Source of the DNA: Clostridia bacterium
GTDB lineage: Bacteria > Bacillota > Clostridia > Christensenellales > Borkfalkiaceae
Assembly: GCA_017399185.1 (NCBI GenBank)
Contig: JAFQEA010000005.1
Span: forward strand, 62,001 to 126,000
DNA length: 64,000 nt
Direction of reading: 5' to 3'
The position numbers and the translations under genes are program-made. Shown piece after piece: positions 16,761 to 25,406 of the stretch; position 1 is the first letter of the stretch, and every line of letters starts with the position of its first letter. The notes under the pieces were generated by a model. That model did no database searches. It had not been told where the DNA came from and worked only from the letters and a program-made list of their open reading frames with translations.

Positions 16761-16952
16761 GCGTAGTGCCCTTAAGGACACTACGCAACTAAGTTTGCCC
16801 GTACGGGCAAGTGAAGTTTACTTCGTAAGTGAAGTTATCCTGCGGATAGTGAAGTTTTGCCTTTGGCAAAGTGGGCAAACTTAACTTCACCCGTGCGATA
16901 GCACGAACTTCACTGCAAAGCAACTTCACTTTCGCGTAAGCGAAAACTTCAC
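16761..16952. repeat. Hairpin-array element B with GTGAAGTT spacers
   Basis: It opens with GCGTAGTG / CACTACGC (16761-16786). The array 16786-16952 is the same 167 bp as element A; the differences I see are one base in the first palindrome (making TTGCCCGTACGGGCAA perfect) and one in the CACCCGTGCG segment. The opening hairpin differs completely from that of element A, so the array looks like the conserved, mobile or gene-converted part. A further hairpin GCATTTGT / ACAAATGC follows at 16958-16980. Confidence 0.85.
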
Positions 16953-16989
16953 TACATTTGCATTTGTGTCTACAAATGCAGTGCTTGTC

Positions 16990-17036
16990 AAAAAAAGAGG
17001 ACAAAGAGTGTAAAAAACATTCTCTGTCCTTTTTCT
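16990..17036. terminator. Bidirectional terminator downstream of desulfoferrodoxin
   Basis: AGGACA-a-AGAGTGT / ACATTCTC-TGTCCT stem with A/T runs on both sides; on the minus strand it ends in T7 and serves the desulfoferrodoxin gene. Confidence 0.8.
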
Positions 17037-17109
17037 GTCGGTAGGTAGTATATTCTATTGAACTTAAAACTGTCCTTAAGAGTACAGCCCTTTATCCCTG
17101 CCGTTTATA

Positions 17110-17493
17110 TTAGAGTTCAGTTTTCCATAAGCCGTGTAAGTTGCAGTAAGCATAGCACGCGATTGGTGTTTCGTCAACCAAAGCAAAAACTGTAATAGGT
17201 GCTTTGTCAACTTCCAAGCACTTTCTGTGGCCGCCCTTATCTGTTTGAAGATATACCCAAAGGATACTGTGTTCTTTAACCATTGGGTGCTCAACAGAGC
17301 CAACAGTTACTGTAACTAAATTGCCGTCAACCTTTACAACGGGGATATGCTTTTCGTGGCTTGCTTCAACAACACCTGCCTGAAGCTTTGTCATTTTTTG
17401 ACCGCAGCACATCATTGGCACGCCTGAATCGTTAATCATACCAACAAGGTTGCCACAGCGTTCACATACGTAAAATTTGTTGTTATCACACAT
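17110..17493 (-). CDS. dfx: Desulfoferrodoxin (superoxide reductase)
   Basis: 127-residue iron protein that reduces superoxide to hydrogen peroxide without releasing O2. The N-terminal desulforedoxin-type centre I has Cys10, Cys13, Cys29 and Cys30. The catalytic centre II is complete: Glu47-Lys48-His49 (EKHIP), His69 and His75 (HPMVKEH), and Cys117 and His120 (CNLHGLW). Numbering is nearly that of the Desulfovibrio protein. Its promoter on the minus strand is TTGCAA (17657-17652), 17 bp, TATAAT (17634-17629). With fprA nearby it forms a small oxygen/superoxide defence neighbourhood. Confidence 0.96.
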   Translation of the reverse strand: MCDNNKFYVCERCGNLVGMINDSGVPMMCCGQKMTKLQAGVVEASHEKHIPVVKVDGNLVTVTVGSVEHPMVKEHSILWVYLQTDKGGHRKCLEVDKAPITVFALVDETPIACYAYCNLHGLWKTEL

Positions 17494-17862
17494 AATAGTT
17501 TACTCCTTTTATGTCTAAATTTTTAATTTTTTATTCAATAACCGACCTATAGGCCGCTTTTTGACTAATTTATGTTTAATTATTAAGTTTTTTTACGCAT
17601 TGATTTACGCACCTTAATTCTTAACTTAATTATATCACCACTTTGTTTTTGTTGCAAGCATTTTTATCAAAATTATTGCGATACCTTAAATTTTACTGGG
17701 GACAGATATAAATAATACTAAAAACCGCGCTAATCTATTAAAAATTGGTAAAAAACAATAAAAAATGAGCAAAATTACGGGATTTTTTAGCATATCTATT
17801 GCGTTTTTAAGATATATATGATAAAATAAATAAAGTACAAATTTTGTTTAAAGGGGTACAAT
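17494..17862. promoter_or_regulatory. Divergent intergenic region: dfx promoter, motif copy, M13 peptidase promoter
   Basis: This 369-bp gap contains motif copy 5 at 17539-17565 (ATAACCGACCTATAGG then CCGCTTTTTGACTAATT), the minus-strand dfx promoter (17657-17629), and a plus-strand promoter TTGCGT (17799-17804), 17 bp, TAAAAT (17822-17827) for the peptidase. Beyond these it is plain AT-rich sequence without a supportable gene. Confidence 0.6.
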
Positions 17863-19761
17863 ATGGAAAAATTAAGAATACAAGACGATTTATACCATTA
17901 CGTCAACCAACAAAAGCTTGATGAATTAGTTATTCCTGACGACGCACCGTCAGCAGGTGGCTTTAAGACCTTACACGATGAAGTTGAAAAGTTAATGATT
18001 CAGGAATTTAACGATTTATGTCAATCAAAAAACTATCCTAACGTGCATTTGGAAAGGGCTTGCAACCTGTATATGGCGGTAAAGGACGTTAAGAGAAGAA
18101 ACCGCTTTGGTATCAGACCTGCGCTTAAGTTCCTTCAACCAATTAAAAAGCTTGACTCTATCAAGGCATTAAACAGAGCGCTTAAGAGCTTTGTTATCAA
18201 AGACTTACCGCTTCCGTTTAACATTGGCGTTGATACTGATATGAAGGATTCATTACACCACTGCGTAATGATTCAGGGCCCAAGCGTTATTTTGCCTGAC
18301 GTATCTTATTATAAAGAAGAAATGGCACAGCAAGCCGCTGCAATTTTAGGCATTTGGTCAACAATGGCAAAGGCTGTGCTTGCAAAAACCGACCTTTCTG
18401 AAGAAGAACAAGCTAAATATTTAGAAGATACTTTGGCGTTCGACAGACTTTTATCAACCGTTGTCAAGTCAAGGGAAGAATGGTCTGAATACGTTAAAAT
18501 GTATAACCCGATGAAGACTTCTAAAGTGGTTTCAATGCTCAAACCGCTTAACTTCAGAAAGCTTTTGAAGGACTTATTCGGTCAAGTACCTGAAAATATC
18601 ATTGTTACCGAGCCAAGATACTTTAAGGCATTTAAAGAAATCTTTAACGAAGAAACCTTTGAGCTTTATAAGCACTGGGCTTACGTTAAGGGCATTTTGG
18701 GCTGCTGCTCATTCTTAACTGAAGAATTAAGAGAGCTTGGCGGTATCTATCAACGCGCGCTTTCAGGTATTGCGGCAATGTCTTCAACCGAAAAGTTTGC
18801 TTATAACTTGGCTTCAAGCATTTATTCAGAGCCTGTTGGCTTATATTACGGTGAAAAATACTTTGGCGAAGCTGCTAAAGCTGACGTTGTTTCTATCGTA
18901 CGCGAAATTATCGAAACCTATAAAGACCGTATTGCTAAAAACGAGATTTTAGAGCCACAAACCAAAGAAAAAGCTTTACTTAAGCTTTCTAAAATCGGCG
19001 TTAAAATGGGCTATCCCGACAAGATTGAAGCTATTTATGAAAAGCTTGACTTTGATACTTCAAAATCATTGTTTGAAATCGTACGCGGCTTAAGGGAAGT
19101 CAGGAATTTAGACAACTTAAGCAAGCTTAACGAGCCAACCAACCGCGAAAGATGGGCAATGCCGGGTCATATGGTTAACGCTTGTTACGACCCATTTGCT
19201 AACGATATTACCTTCCCGGCGGCAATTTTACAACCACCGTTCTATTCAATCAATCAAACCAGAAGTGAAAATTTAGGCGGTATCGGTGCGGTTGTCGGTC
19301 ACGAAATCTCACACGCGTTCGACTCTAACGGCGCAAAATGTGACGAGCTTGGTAACCTTAACAACTGGTGGACCAAGGAAGACTCTAAAAAGTTCAACAA
19401 AAAGGTCAAAGATATGATTAAACAATTTGACGGCATTGAACTTCCTTGGGGTAGGGTAAACGGTAAGCTTACCGTTAGCGAAAATATCGCTGACAACGGC
19501 GGTATGGCTGTAACCCTTGAAATCATGGGCAAAACGCCTGGCGCTAATTATGAAGAATACTTCTTCAACTGGGCGCGCGTATGGTGTATGAAGGCAAAGC
19601 CTGAATATCTGCAGCTTCTTTTGAACGTTGACGTTCACGGGCCAAACGTTTTACGTGCTAATATGGCACCAAGGAACTTCCCTGAATGGTACGAAACCTT
19701 TAACGTTAAAAAGACCGATAAGATGTATATTGCACCAACAAAGCGTATCGTTATCTGGTAA
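17863..19761 (+). CDS. M13 family (neprilysin/PepO-like) zinc metallopeptidase
   Basis: 632 residues, full length for PepO-type enzymes. Zinc site: HEISH (His480, Glu481, His484) and ENIAD (Glu540, Asp544). The family substrate-binding region FPAAILQPPFY (about 450-460) and the C-terminal RANMAPRNFPEWYETF are present. There is no signal peptide or membrane segment, so it should act in the cytoplasm as an oligopeptidase, like lactococcal PepO. A strong AAGGGG ribosome site precedes the ATG and a terminator follows, so it is monocistronic. Confidence 0.93.
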   Translation: MEKLRIQDDLYHYVNQQKLDELVIPDDAPSAGGFKTLHDEVEKLMIQEFNDLCQSKNYPNVHLERACNLYMAVKDVKRRNRFGIRPALKFLQPIKKLDSIKALNRALKSFVIKDLPLPFNIGVDTDMKDSLHHCVMIQGPSVILPDVSYYKEEMAQQAAAILGIWSTMAKAVLAKTDLSEEEQAKYLEDTLAFDRLLSTVVKSREEWSEYVKMYNPMKTSKVVSMLKPLNFRKLLKDLFGQVPENIIVTEPRYFKAFKEIFNEETFELYKHWAYVKGILGCCSFLTEELRELGGIYQRALSGIAAMSSTEKFAYNLASSIYSEPVGLYYGEKYFGEAAKADVVSIVREIIETYKDRIAKNEILEPQTKEKALLKLSKIGVKMGYPDKIEAIYEKLDFDTSKSLFEIVRGLREVRNLDNLSKLNEPTNRERWAMPGHMVNACYDPFANDITFPAAILQPPFYSINQTRSENLGGIGAVVGHEISHAFDSNGAKCDELGNLNNWWTKEDSKKFNKKVKDMIKQFDGIELPWGRVNGKLTVSENIADNGGMAVTLEIMGKTPGANYEEYFFNWARVWCMKAKPEYLQLLLNVDVHGPNVLRANMAPRNFPEWYETFNVKKTDKMYIAPTKRIVIW

Positions 19762-19776
19762 TAAATTTAAAATAAT

Positions 19777-19806
19777 AAAAGCATCTGCAACTTGCAGATG
19801 CTTTTT
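19777..19806 (+). terminator. Terminator of the M13 peptidase gene
   Basis: Stem GCATCTGC / GCAGATGC, loop AACTT, then TTTTT. Confidence 0.93.
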
Positions 19807-19853
19807 CGATTGATTTTATTTGTTTGTTTATTTGTTTGTTGCCGTTAGGGAGT

Positions 19854-20909
19854 TTATTGATCTTCTTCCTTTAAAACTTCAATAACGGCAGTTTTTGAAA
19901 AGCGCTTGACTGAATTAATCGCGCTTTCGCACACGGCTTTGGTGGTGTAAGCTTCGCTTATGCAAAGCAATCTTGTCGATGATGAGAATAACTTGAAAAA
20001 GTAATTGCCGTTTTTGTCAACGGATAGGGCAAAGTTATCCCTTTCAATATTATTTTTAATCGTTTCAATACCGCTTTTAATGCCGCTTAAAGCAGAGTAG
20101 GATTCGGTGCGTAATAAAACTTCACCATTGGAAGCAACAAGGTTTGCGGCATATCTGCCGTTCTCGCTGTAAATTTGCCATTTGCCCGTATATTTTGCTT
20201 TAGGCTTTTGTCGCGGGCAAGTTGCGGTTTGGCTTTCTTTAACCACTTCTTTTTTGTCTTCCTTGCCTGTTTGTTCTGGTGCGTCTTGTTCGCTGTCAGC
20301 CTTTATGATAATGCGTTGCTTTTCTTCATTTGTTGCAACAACCTGGCGGCTTGATGCTTCCTTAACGTCCTTTTTATTATCAACATTTTGGTCGATAATC
20401 GGCTTATTGGGAGACTTTTCTTGATTTTTATCTGACTTTATTTCGCCACTTGGCAAGATAATTGGGTTATCCTTTTGTGGGATAATTATAGCTTCTGTAT
20501 TAGCTGTGGCAACAGTTACCGCTTGCTCTTCAGCGGCAGTATTGTTATCAGGTGCTTTTTCGGTTTTGTCTGCCGCCTTATTTTCATTATCTTCTTTTTT
20601 GGGTTCAGCCTTTTCCTTTTCAGCCGCTGCAGCCTTTTCAGGTTTTGATTGGGCTTCGGTCTTATCAGGTGCACCTGTCTGCGCTTCAGATTCTTCAACA
20701 AAGTCGTCAAAGGTGGCTTCAGGCTTTGCTTCCTGCTCAATCAATGCGCGTGCGGCAACGTTAAGCTCTTCGTCAAGCTTATTCTTCTTTTCGCGTGCCT
20801 TTCTCGTTAAAATAATCAGCACGATGGCAAGCGCCGCGATAAGAAAAGTGCCTAACGTTACGTAAAACAAAAGCTGGTTATCTTTATAATATTGTATAAA
20901 TCTGTCCAT
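19854..20909 (-). CDS. Membrane-anchored protein with two YegP (DUF1508) domains
   Basis: 351 residues. One membrane span near the N-terminus (about 14-33). Residues about 45-240 form a low-complexity charged linker rich in Glu, Lys, Ala and Asn. The C-terminal 110 residues hold two tandem YegP repeats: KWQIYSENGRYAANLVASNGE ... SYSALSGIKSGIETIK and NFALSVDKNGNYFFKLFSSS ... AYTTKAVCESAINSVK. YegP domains are small beta-alpha units of unknown biochemical role. The linker suggests the domains are held away from the membrane. Monocistronic, divergent from the oxidoreductase operon. Confidence 0.82.
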   Translation of the reverse strand: MDRFIQYYKDNQLLFYVTLGTFLIAALAIVLIILTRKAREKKNKLDEELNVAARALIEQEAKPEATFDDFVEESEAQTGAPDKTEAQSKPEKAAAAEKEKAEPKKEDNENKAADKTEKAPDNNTAAEEQAVTVATANTEAIIIPQKDNPIILPSGEIKSDKNQEKSPNKPIIDQNVDNKKDVKEASSRQVVATNEEKQRIIIKADSEQDAPEQTGKEDKKEVVKESQTATCPRQKPKAKYTGKWQIYSENGRYAANLVASNGEVLLRTESYSALSGIKSGIETIKNNIERDNFALSVDKNGNYFFKLFSSSTRLLCISEAYTTKAVCESAINSVKRFSKTAVIEVLKEEDQ

Positions 20910-21038
20910 AAAATCACTCCTTGGTACATTTATTTTAACTTAATTTAACATATTAGTCAAATAATTTGTAAAAATTGTAGAGTTTTAATTTGATTTATGC
21001 TAAAATATTACATAATAAAACAATTTGGGGTGCTTTTC

Positions 21039-22253
21039 GTGGTATATCCTATTATCATTGTGGGCGGTGGGTTTTCAGGCCTTGTGCTTGCAAACGGCTT
21101 GACTGACAACAATATTGATTTTTTACTTTTGGAGCGTAACGACCGCGTCGGTAAAAAACTGCTTGCAACGGGCAACGGCAGGGGTAACGTAACCAATAAA
21201 AATATCGCGCTTGAAAACTATCACGGCGCGGATTTTAGCTTCCCGTCGTTTGCGCTAAAAACTTACGATAATCGACATATAGAAGGCTTTTTTGACAAAA
21301 AAGGCATAATTTTAACGTGTGAAGACGACAAGGTTTATCCCGCGTCACTTCAAGCAAACAGCCTGCTTGACGGGTTAAGGCTTTATATTGACGAAGCCAA
21401 AATAAAGACTAACGCTTACGTATCAGATATAACTTTTGATAAGGCTAAAAAGTTATTTACCGTCAAGACTAAAGACGATATTTATTATTCAAGGGCTGTT
21501 GCGCTTTGCGTAGGCGGCATGGCAGGCAAGGCTTTCGGGACGGACGGTAGCTCTTATCGCTTGGCAGAAAAATTCGGGCACAAGGTGTCAAAGCTTTATC
21601 CCGCGCTTGTTCAGCTTGTTACCGAAAAGGGCTCTGTCAAGGGCTTAAAGGGCGTTAAGCAAACGGTTAAAGCAACCTTGACGGTCGGCGGCAAGGTTAT
21701 AAAAACAGCCGTTGGCGATTTGCTGTTTACCGATAACGGCTTAAGCGGTAATACGATTTTTACCCTTTCAAGCTTTTCGGCAGGCAAAACGGATTGCACA
21801 ATTAACGTTGAGTTCGTTCCGCAAATTGACGTTGAGCAAATTATTAAAAGTCTTAAAAACCGCCGTGACAGTTATCCCGATTTGTTGGGTGAAACCTTGC
21901 TTTCGGGTCTGGTGCACAGCAGGATTAGCTCTAAAATCTGTCAGGAAGCCGGCGTTGCAAAGTTAATTTATTCAAAAATCAGCGACAAACAGATAGAAAT
22001 GCTTGCAAAAACGCTTAAAAATACTTGCTTTAAGGTGGTTGACACAACGGGCTTTGATAACGCGCAGGTCACAAACGGCGGCGTTTTGACAAAGGACGTT
22101 AACCCCGAAACAATGGAAAGTAAGCTTGTTAGCGGTCTGTATTTGTGCGGCGAAGTTTTAGACGTTGCAGGGGACTGCGGCGGCTATAACCTGCAATGGG
22201 CGTATTCTTCGGCAAACTGCGTATTGGGGGCGATTATAAATGGTAACCGTTGA
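21039..22253 (+). CDS. BaiN/HI0933-type NAD(P)/FAD-dependent oxidoreductase
   Basis: Flavoprotein of about 405 residues. The N-terminal Rossmann fold shows PIIIVGGGFSGLVLANGL, then GKKLLATGNGRGNVTN, the hallmark of the HI0933/YhiN/BaiN family, and the C-terminal VTNGGVLTKDVNPETMESKLVSGLYLCGEVLDVAGDCGGYNLQWAYSS segment that closes the FAD site. GTG at 21039 is preferred because GGGGTG lies 8 bases upstream; an in-frame ATG at 20997 has no ribosome site and sits in the -10 region. Substrate unknown. It overlaps the next gene by 14 bp, implying translational coupling with a second FAD enzyme. Confidence 0.87.
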   Translation: MVYPIIIVGGGFSGLVLANGLTDNNIDFLLLERNDRVGKKLLATGNGRGNVTNKNIALENYHGADFSFPSFALKTYDNRHIEGFFDKKGIILTCEDDKVYPASLQANSLLDGLRLYIDEAKIKTNAYVSDITFDKAKKLFTVKTKDDIYYSRAVALCVGGMAGKAFGTDGSSYRLAEKFGHKVSKLYPALVQLVTEKGSVKGLKGVKQTVKATLTVGGKVIKTAVGDLLFTDNGLSGNTIFTLSSFSAGKTDCTINVEFVPQIDVEQIIKSLKNRRDSYPDLLGETLLSGLVHSRISSKICQEAGVAKLIYSKISDKQIEMLAKTLKNTCFKVVDTTGFDNAQVTNGGVLTKDVNPETMESKLVSGLYLCGEVLDVAGDCGGYNLQWAYSSANCVLGAIINGNR

Positions 22254-23763
22254 ACTAACGCCCTTTGATAACGAAGCCGAAGCTTTTAGCCGCGGCGCTA
22301 AACTCCTGCACGTAGATAAATCAAAGGTTAAAATCGTTAAAAAATCAATAGATGCGCGCCACAAAAACAACATTAAAATTATTTATCAGCTTGATAAGTT
22401 GGTAGAAGATGCAACCGTTTATCCACGCGTAGAAACAAACAGCAAAGCCGTGGTTGTCGGCGCAGGGCCTGCGGGGCTTTTTGCAGCTTTAACCCTTGTT
22501 AGAAGCGGTGTAAGCGTTACCGTTATCGAGCGCGGAAGTTCGGTTGAAAACCGCAGTAAAATAGTTGATACCTTTAAAGCTGGCGGCGCGCATTGCGCCG
22601 AGTGCAACGTGCTTTTCGGGGAAGGCGGCGCAGGGACTTTTTCTGACGGAAAATTAAACACAGGTGTCAATAATCGACTTATAGGCGGGGTTTTGAAGGA
22701 TTTTGTATCTTTTGGCGCACCGCAGGATATACTTTATTTATCAAAGCCGCATATCGGTAGCGACAAGTTAAAGTCTGTCGTTAAAAATATGCGTAACCAC
22801 ATAATCGACCTTGGCGGGACGTTCTTGTTTGATAGGTTAGTTACCGATTTTGTTGTGCGTGACGGACGGATTGTTGGCGTTATAACTAAAGACGGCGTTA
22901 TTGAAGCTGACCACGTTATCCTTGCAATAGGACACAGCGCGCGCGACACCTATAAAACCCTGTTTGATAAGGGCGTTAAGATGGAGCAAAAGGACTTTGC
23001 CGTAGGCTTTAGGGTTGAACAGCTTCAGTCTGTTATTAACGAGCAGCGCTACGGCAAGTTTGCAGGCTTTAATACCTTACCGCCTGCTGATTATAAGCTT
23101 GTATCCCACGCGAGCGACAGGGGTGTATTTACATTTTGTATGTGCCCGGGTGGGGAAGTTGTGCCGTCGGTCAGCGAAGAAGGCTATCTGGCGGTAAACG
23201 GCATGTCCGACTATTTGCGTGACGGCAAAAATGCAAACAGCGCGGTAATTGCGCAGGTTACAAAAAGGGATTTTGAAAACGATAATCCGCTTGCGGGTAT
23301 TGCCTTTCAGCGTATGATAGAAAAGCGTGCATATTTACTTGGCGGTGGAAATTATCACGCCCCGGTTATGCTTTGTGAAGACTTTATAAAAGGCGCTACC
23401 CCTAAAGCCATAAAAGGCGTTTTACCGACCTATAGGCGGGGATTTGTGGTAAAAAGTCTTGAAAATTTATACCCAAAATCAATAACCGAAAGCTTAAAAG
23501 CAGGGCTTTATGACATGGATAAAAAGATTAAAGGCTTTGCTTCAAACGGCGCAGTATTGACAGGCGTTGAAACAAGGACTTCCGCACCTGTCAGGATTTT
23601 GCGTGACGAAAGCTTGCAAAGTGTTTCGGTTAAGGGACTATATCCGTGCGGCGAAGGCGCAGGCTACGCGGGGGGTATTATGAGTGCCGCGCTTGACGGC
23701 ATACGCGTTGCAAACGCTATTATTTTAAAGGAAGGTGGAAAATGTCCAGAAGCTGTGCAATAA
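22240..23763 (+). CDS. FAD-dependent oxidoreductase (COG2509-like)
   Basis: 507 residues. An N-terminal ~65-residue region precedes the dinucleotide fold VVVGAGPAGLFAALTLVRSGVSVTVIERG (about residues 69-97). It continues with NVLFGEGGAGTFSDGKLNTG and ends with TSAPVRILRDESLQSVSVKGLYPCGEGAGYAGGIMSAALDG, the pattern of the uncharacterised COG2509 'FAD-dependent dehydrogenase' family found across Firmicutes. No signal peptide. It overlaps the preceding oxidoreductase by 14 bp and the RimK-like gene by 22 bp. Physiological reaction unknown. Confidence 0.85.
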   Translation: MVTVELTPFDNEAEAFSRGAKLLHVDKSKVKIVKKSIDARHKNNIKIIYQLDKLVEDATVYPRVETNSKAVVVGAGPAGLFAALTLVRSGVSVTVIERGSSVENRSKIVDTFKAGGAHCAECNVLFGEGGAGTFSDGKLNTGVNNRLIGGVLKDFVSFGAPQDILYLSKPHIGSDKLKSVVKNMRNHIIDLGGTFLFDRLVTDFVVRDGRIVGVITKDGVIEADHVILAIGHSARDTYKTLFDKGVKMEQKDFAVGFRVEQLQSVINEQRYGKFAGFNTLPPADYKLVSHASDRGVFTFCMCPGGEVVPSVSEEGYLAVNGMSDYLRDGKNANSAVIAQVTKRDFENDNPLAGIAFQRMIEKRAYLLGGGNYHAPVMLCEDFIKGATPKAIKGVLPTYRRGFVVKSLENLYPKSITESLKAGLYDMDKKIKGFASNGAVLTGVETRTSAPVRILRDESLQSVSVKGLYPCGEGAGYAGGIMSAALDGIRVANAIILKEGGKCPEAVQ

Positions 23764-24617
23764 TTGCAAACGGTTACTTCCACGGGGAAGCAATGGTTGA
23801 CCAAATCAGCTCTTTAAAGGCCGAGCTTGAATTGCTGTCTATAAAGGTTGACCTTATATATACGGATAAAATTTTGACCTATTTTTCGCAAGGGGAGATA
23901 ATTTCAGCCATGCCAGAATACGACTTTATCCTGTTTTTGGATAAGGACGTTTATATCTCGCACATGCTTGAAAAGTCGGGCTATAAGCTCGTTAACAGCG
24001 CAAATGCCATTGAAATTTGCGATGATAAGCTTAAAACCTTTATCAAGCTTTCGTCAAACGGCGTTAATATGCCGATGACCATTTCGTCCCCACTAAATTA
24101 CGCAAAGCAGATTGACGGATTGGCAAGCGACGTCGTTGGTATTTTAGGGCTACCCGTCGTCGTTAAGGAATGCTTTGGCTCAATGGGTAAAACCGTTTAT
24201 CTTGCAAAAACGCTTGAAGAGCTTATTTCGCTCCGCCGTCAGCTTTTAGCAAAACCCCACCTTTACCAGCAATTCGTCGGTAAGGGCGGCGTTGACATAA
24301 GGGTTATCGTTATCGGTGGCAGGGCAGTTGGCGCGATGCAACGCAAAAACGATATGGATTTCAGGTCTAATATCGAGCTTGGCGGTCACGGCACTATGGT
24401 TGAGCTTACAGATGAAATCAAAGAGATTTCAGAACGCGCAGCAAAGGTTATAGGCCTTGACTATTGCGGTGTTGATTTGTTGTTTGACGGTCAAAGCTAT
24501 TTTGTTTGCGAAGTCAATAGCAACGCGTTTTTCAAGGGCTTTACAAAAGCAACGGGCGTTAACGTTGCAAGACTTTACGCTAAATATATCGTTGATAAAA
24601 TTTATAATCAAGACTAA
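23742..24617 (+). CDS. RimK-like ATP-grasp ligase
   Basis: 291 residues with ATP-grasp features: VVKECFGSMGKTVYLAKTLEEL (ATP-binding strand-loop), QQFVGKGGVDIRVIVIGGRAVGAMQRKN (Arg-containing catalytic segment) and CGVDLLFDGQSYFVCEVNSNAFFKGF (Mg-binding Glu and Asn). RimK relatives attach an amino acid, often glutamate, to a carboxylate of a protein, peptide or cofactor. The substrate is not evident. The start overlaps the previous gene by 22 bp, so the three genes 21039-24617 form one operon; coupling to two flavoenzymes is unexplained. Confidence 0.85.
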   Translation: MSRSCAIIANGYFHGEAMVDQISSLKAELELLSIKVDLIYTDKILTYFSQGEIISAMPEYDFILFLDKDVYISHMLEKSGYKLVNSANAIEICDDKLKTFIKLSSNGVNMPMTISSPLNYAKQIDGLASDVVGILGLPVVVKECFGSMGKTVYLAKTLEELISLRRQLLAKPHLYQQFVGKGGVDIRVIVIGGRAVGAMQRKNDMDFRSNIELGGHGTMVELTDEIKEISERAAKVIGLDYCGVDLLFDGQSYFVCEVNSNAFFKGFTKATGVNVARLYAKYIVDKIYNQD

Positions 24618-24671
24618 TTTTGAATTAATTTTTAATTTTGTAAATATTTTTGAAAATAATATTGGGCTTTA

Positions 24672-24713
24672 TTGACATTTACGCTTGCCTTGTGATATAA
24701 TCACAATGCAAGC
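24672..24713 (+). promoter_or_regulatory. Promoter embedded in a 31-bp palindrome (possible terminator)
   Basis: -35 TTGACA (24672-24677), 18 bp, -10 TATAAT (24696-24701). Arms GCTTGCCTTGTGA (24683-24695) and TCACAATGCAAGC (24701-24713) are complementary except at one position and enclose the -10. The repeat is followed by ATATTTTTTTT, so as RNA it could also terminate the upstream operon. Confidence 0.7.
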
Positions 24714-24734
24714 ATATTTTTTTTGGGGTTAAAT

Positions 24735-25370
24735 ATGATTATTGAATATTTAGGACACTCGGCATTTTTAATAAAAGGTGAAAAAAGCGTGGTTTTGGAC
24801 CCGTTTAAGTCAATCGGGTACGATATGCAAAAGGTAACTTGTGATTACTGCCTTTCAAGCCACAATCACTTTGACCATAACGCCTTTGACAGGGTTAATT
24901 GTTCAAAAATTGCCGCCCAGGCAGACGGCGTGACGCCTGTTGGGTTTGAAGGCATTAACCTGTCGCGCATAAAAACCTATCACGACGATAAAATGGGTAA
25001 GCTGCGCGGTGAAAATTACGTTTCGGTTTTTAAAATCGACGGCGTAACCTTTGCCCATCTTGGCGACCTTGGCGAAGCTGATAATCAACGGCTTATTGCG
25101 GCGCTTAACGGGGTTGACGTGCTGTTTATCCCCGTTGGCGGCACTTACACTATTAACGCGCTTGCGGCTAAAAATTACTGCCAAAGGATAAAGCCTAAAA
25201 TCATTATCCCAATGCATTTTAAAACGGAAAAATCAACGGTGGATATAGCACCGATTGAAGAATTTTTAAAATTGTTTGACGATTTCAAGAAAGTTGAAAA
25301 TCCGATAAATTTCAACATAAACCAATATACGTACCCGCAAATTTTGGTCTTTGACTACGCAAAATTTTAG
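24735..25370 (+). CDS. Metallo-beta-lactamase-fold hydrolase (UlaG/UPF0173-like)
   Basis: 211 residues. Residues 1-40 (IIEYLGHSAFLIKGEKSVVLDPF) and the metal motif SSHNHFDHNAF (His-x-His-x-Asp-His) place it in the UlaG-like branch, followed by AHLGDLGE and IPMHFKTEKS, which carry later metal ligands. ATG at 24735 is used (GGGG 7 bases upstream); the in-frame TTG at 24723 precedes the ribosome site. Reaction unknown. The Rho-like gene follows after 36 bp and probably shares the transcript. Confidence 0.85.
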   Translation: MIIEYLGHSAFLIKGEKSVVLDPFKSIGYDMQKVTCDYCLSSHNHFDHNAFDRVNCSKIAAQADGVTPVGFEGINLSRIKTYHDDKMGKLRGENYVSVFKIDGVTFAHLGDLGEADNQRLIAALNGVDVLFIPVGGTYTINALAAKNYCQRIKPKIIIPMHFKTEKSTVDIAPIEEFLKLFDDFKKVENPINFNINQYTYPQILVFDYAKF

Positions 25371-25406
25371 CGGTAAAAGCAAAAAGTCCTATAAAAGGAG
25401 AGCAAA

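Noticed and set aside
16337..16952. CRISPR array
   Set aside because: Spacer words are short (8 bp), flip orientation at the centre, and the intervening pieces are self-complementary; no cas genes.
16500..17004. Short open frames on the minus strand across the hairpin arrays (e.g. ending near 16500 and 16789)
   Set aside because: They arise from the repeat sequence, have no ribosome site, and encode only array-derived peptides.
17690..17720. Insertion-sequence end suggested by ACTGGGGACAGAT
   Set aside because: Single short word without inverted partner, target duplication or transposase.
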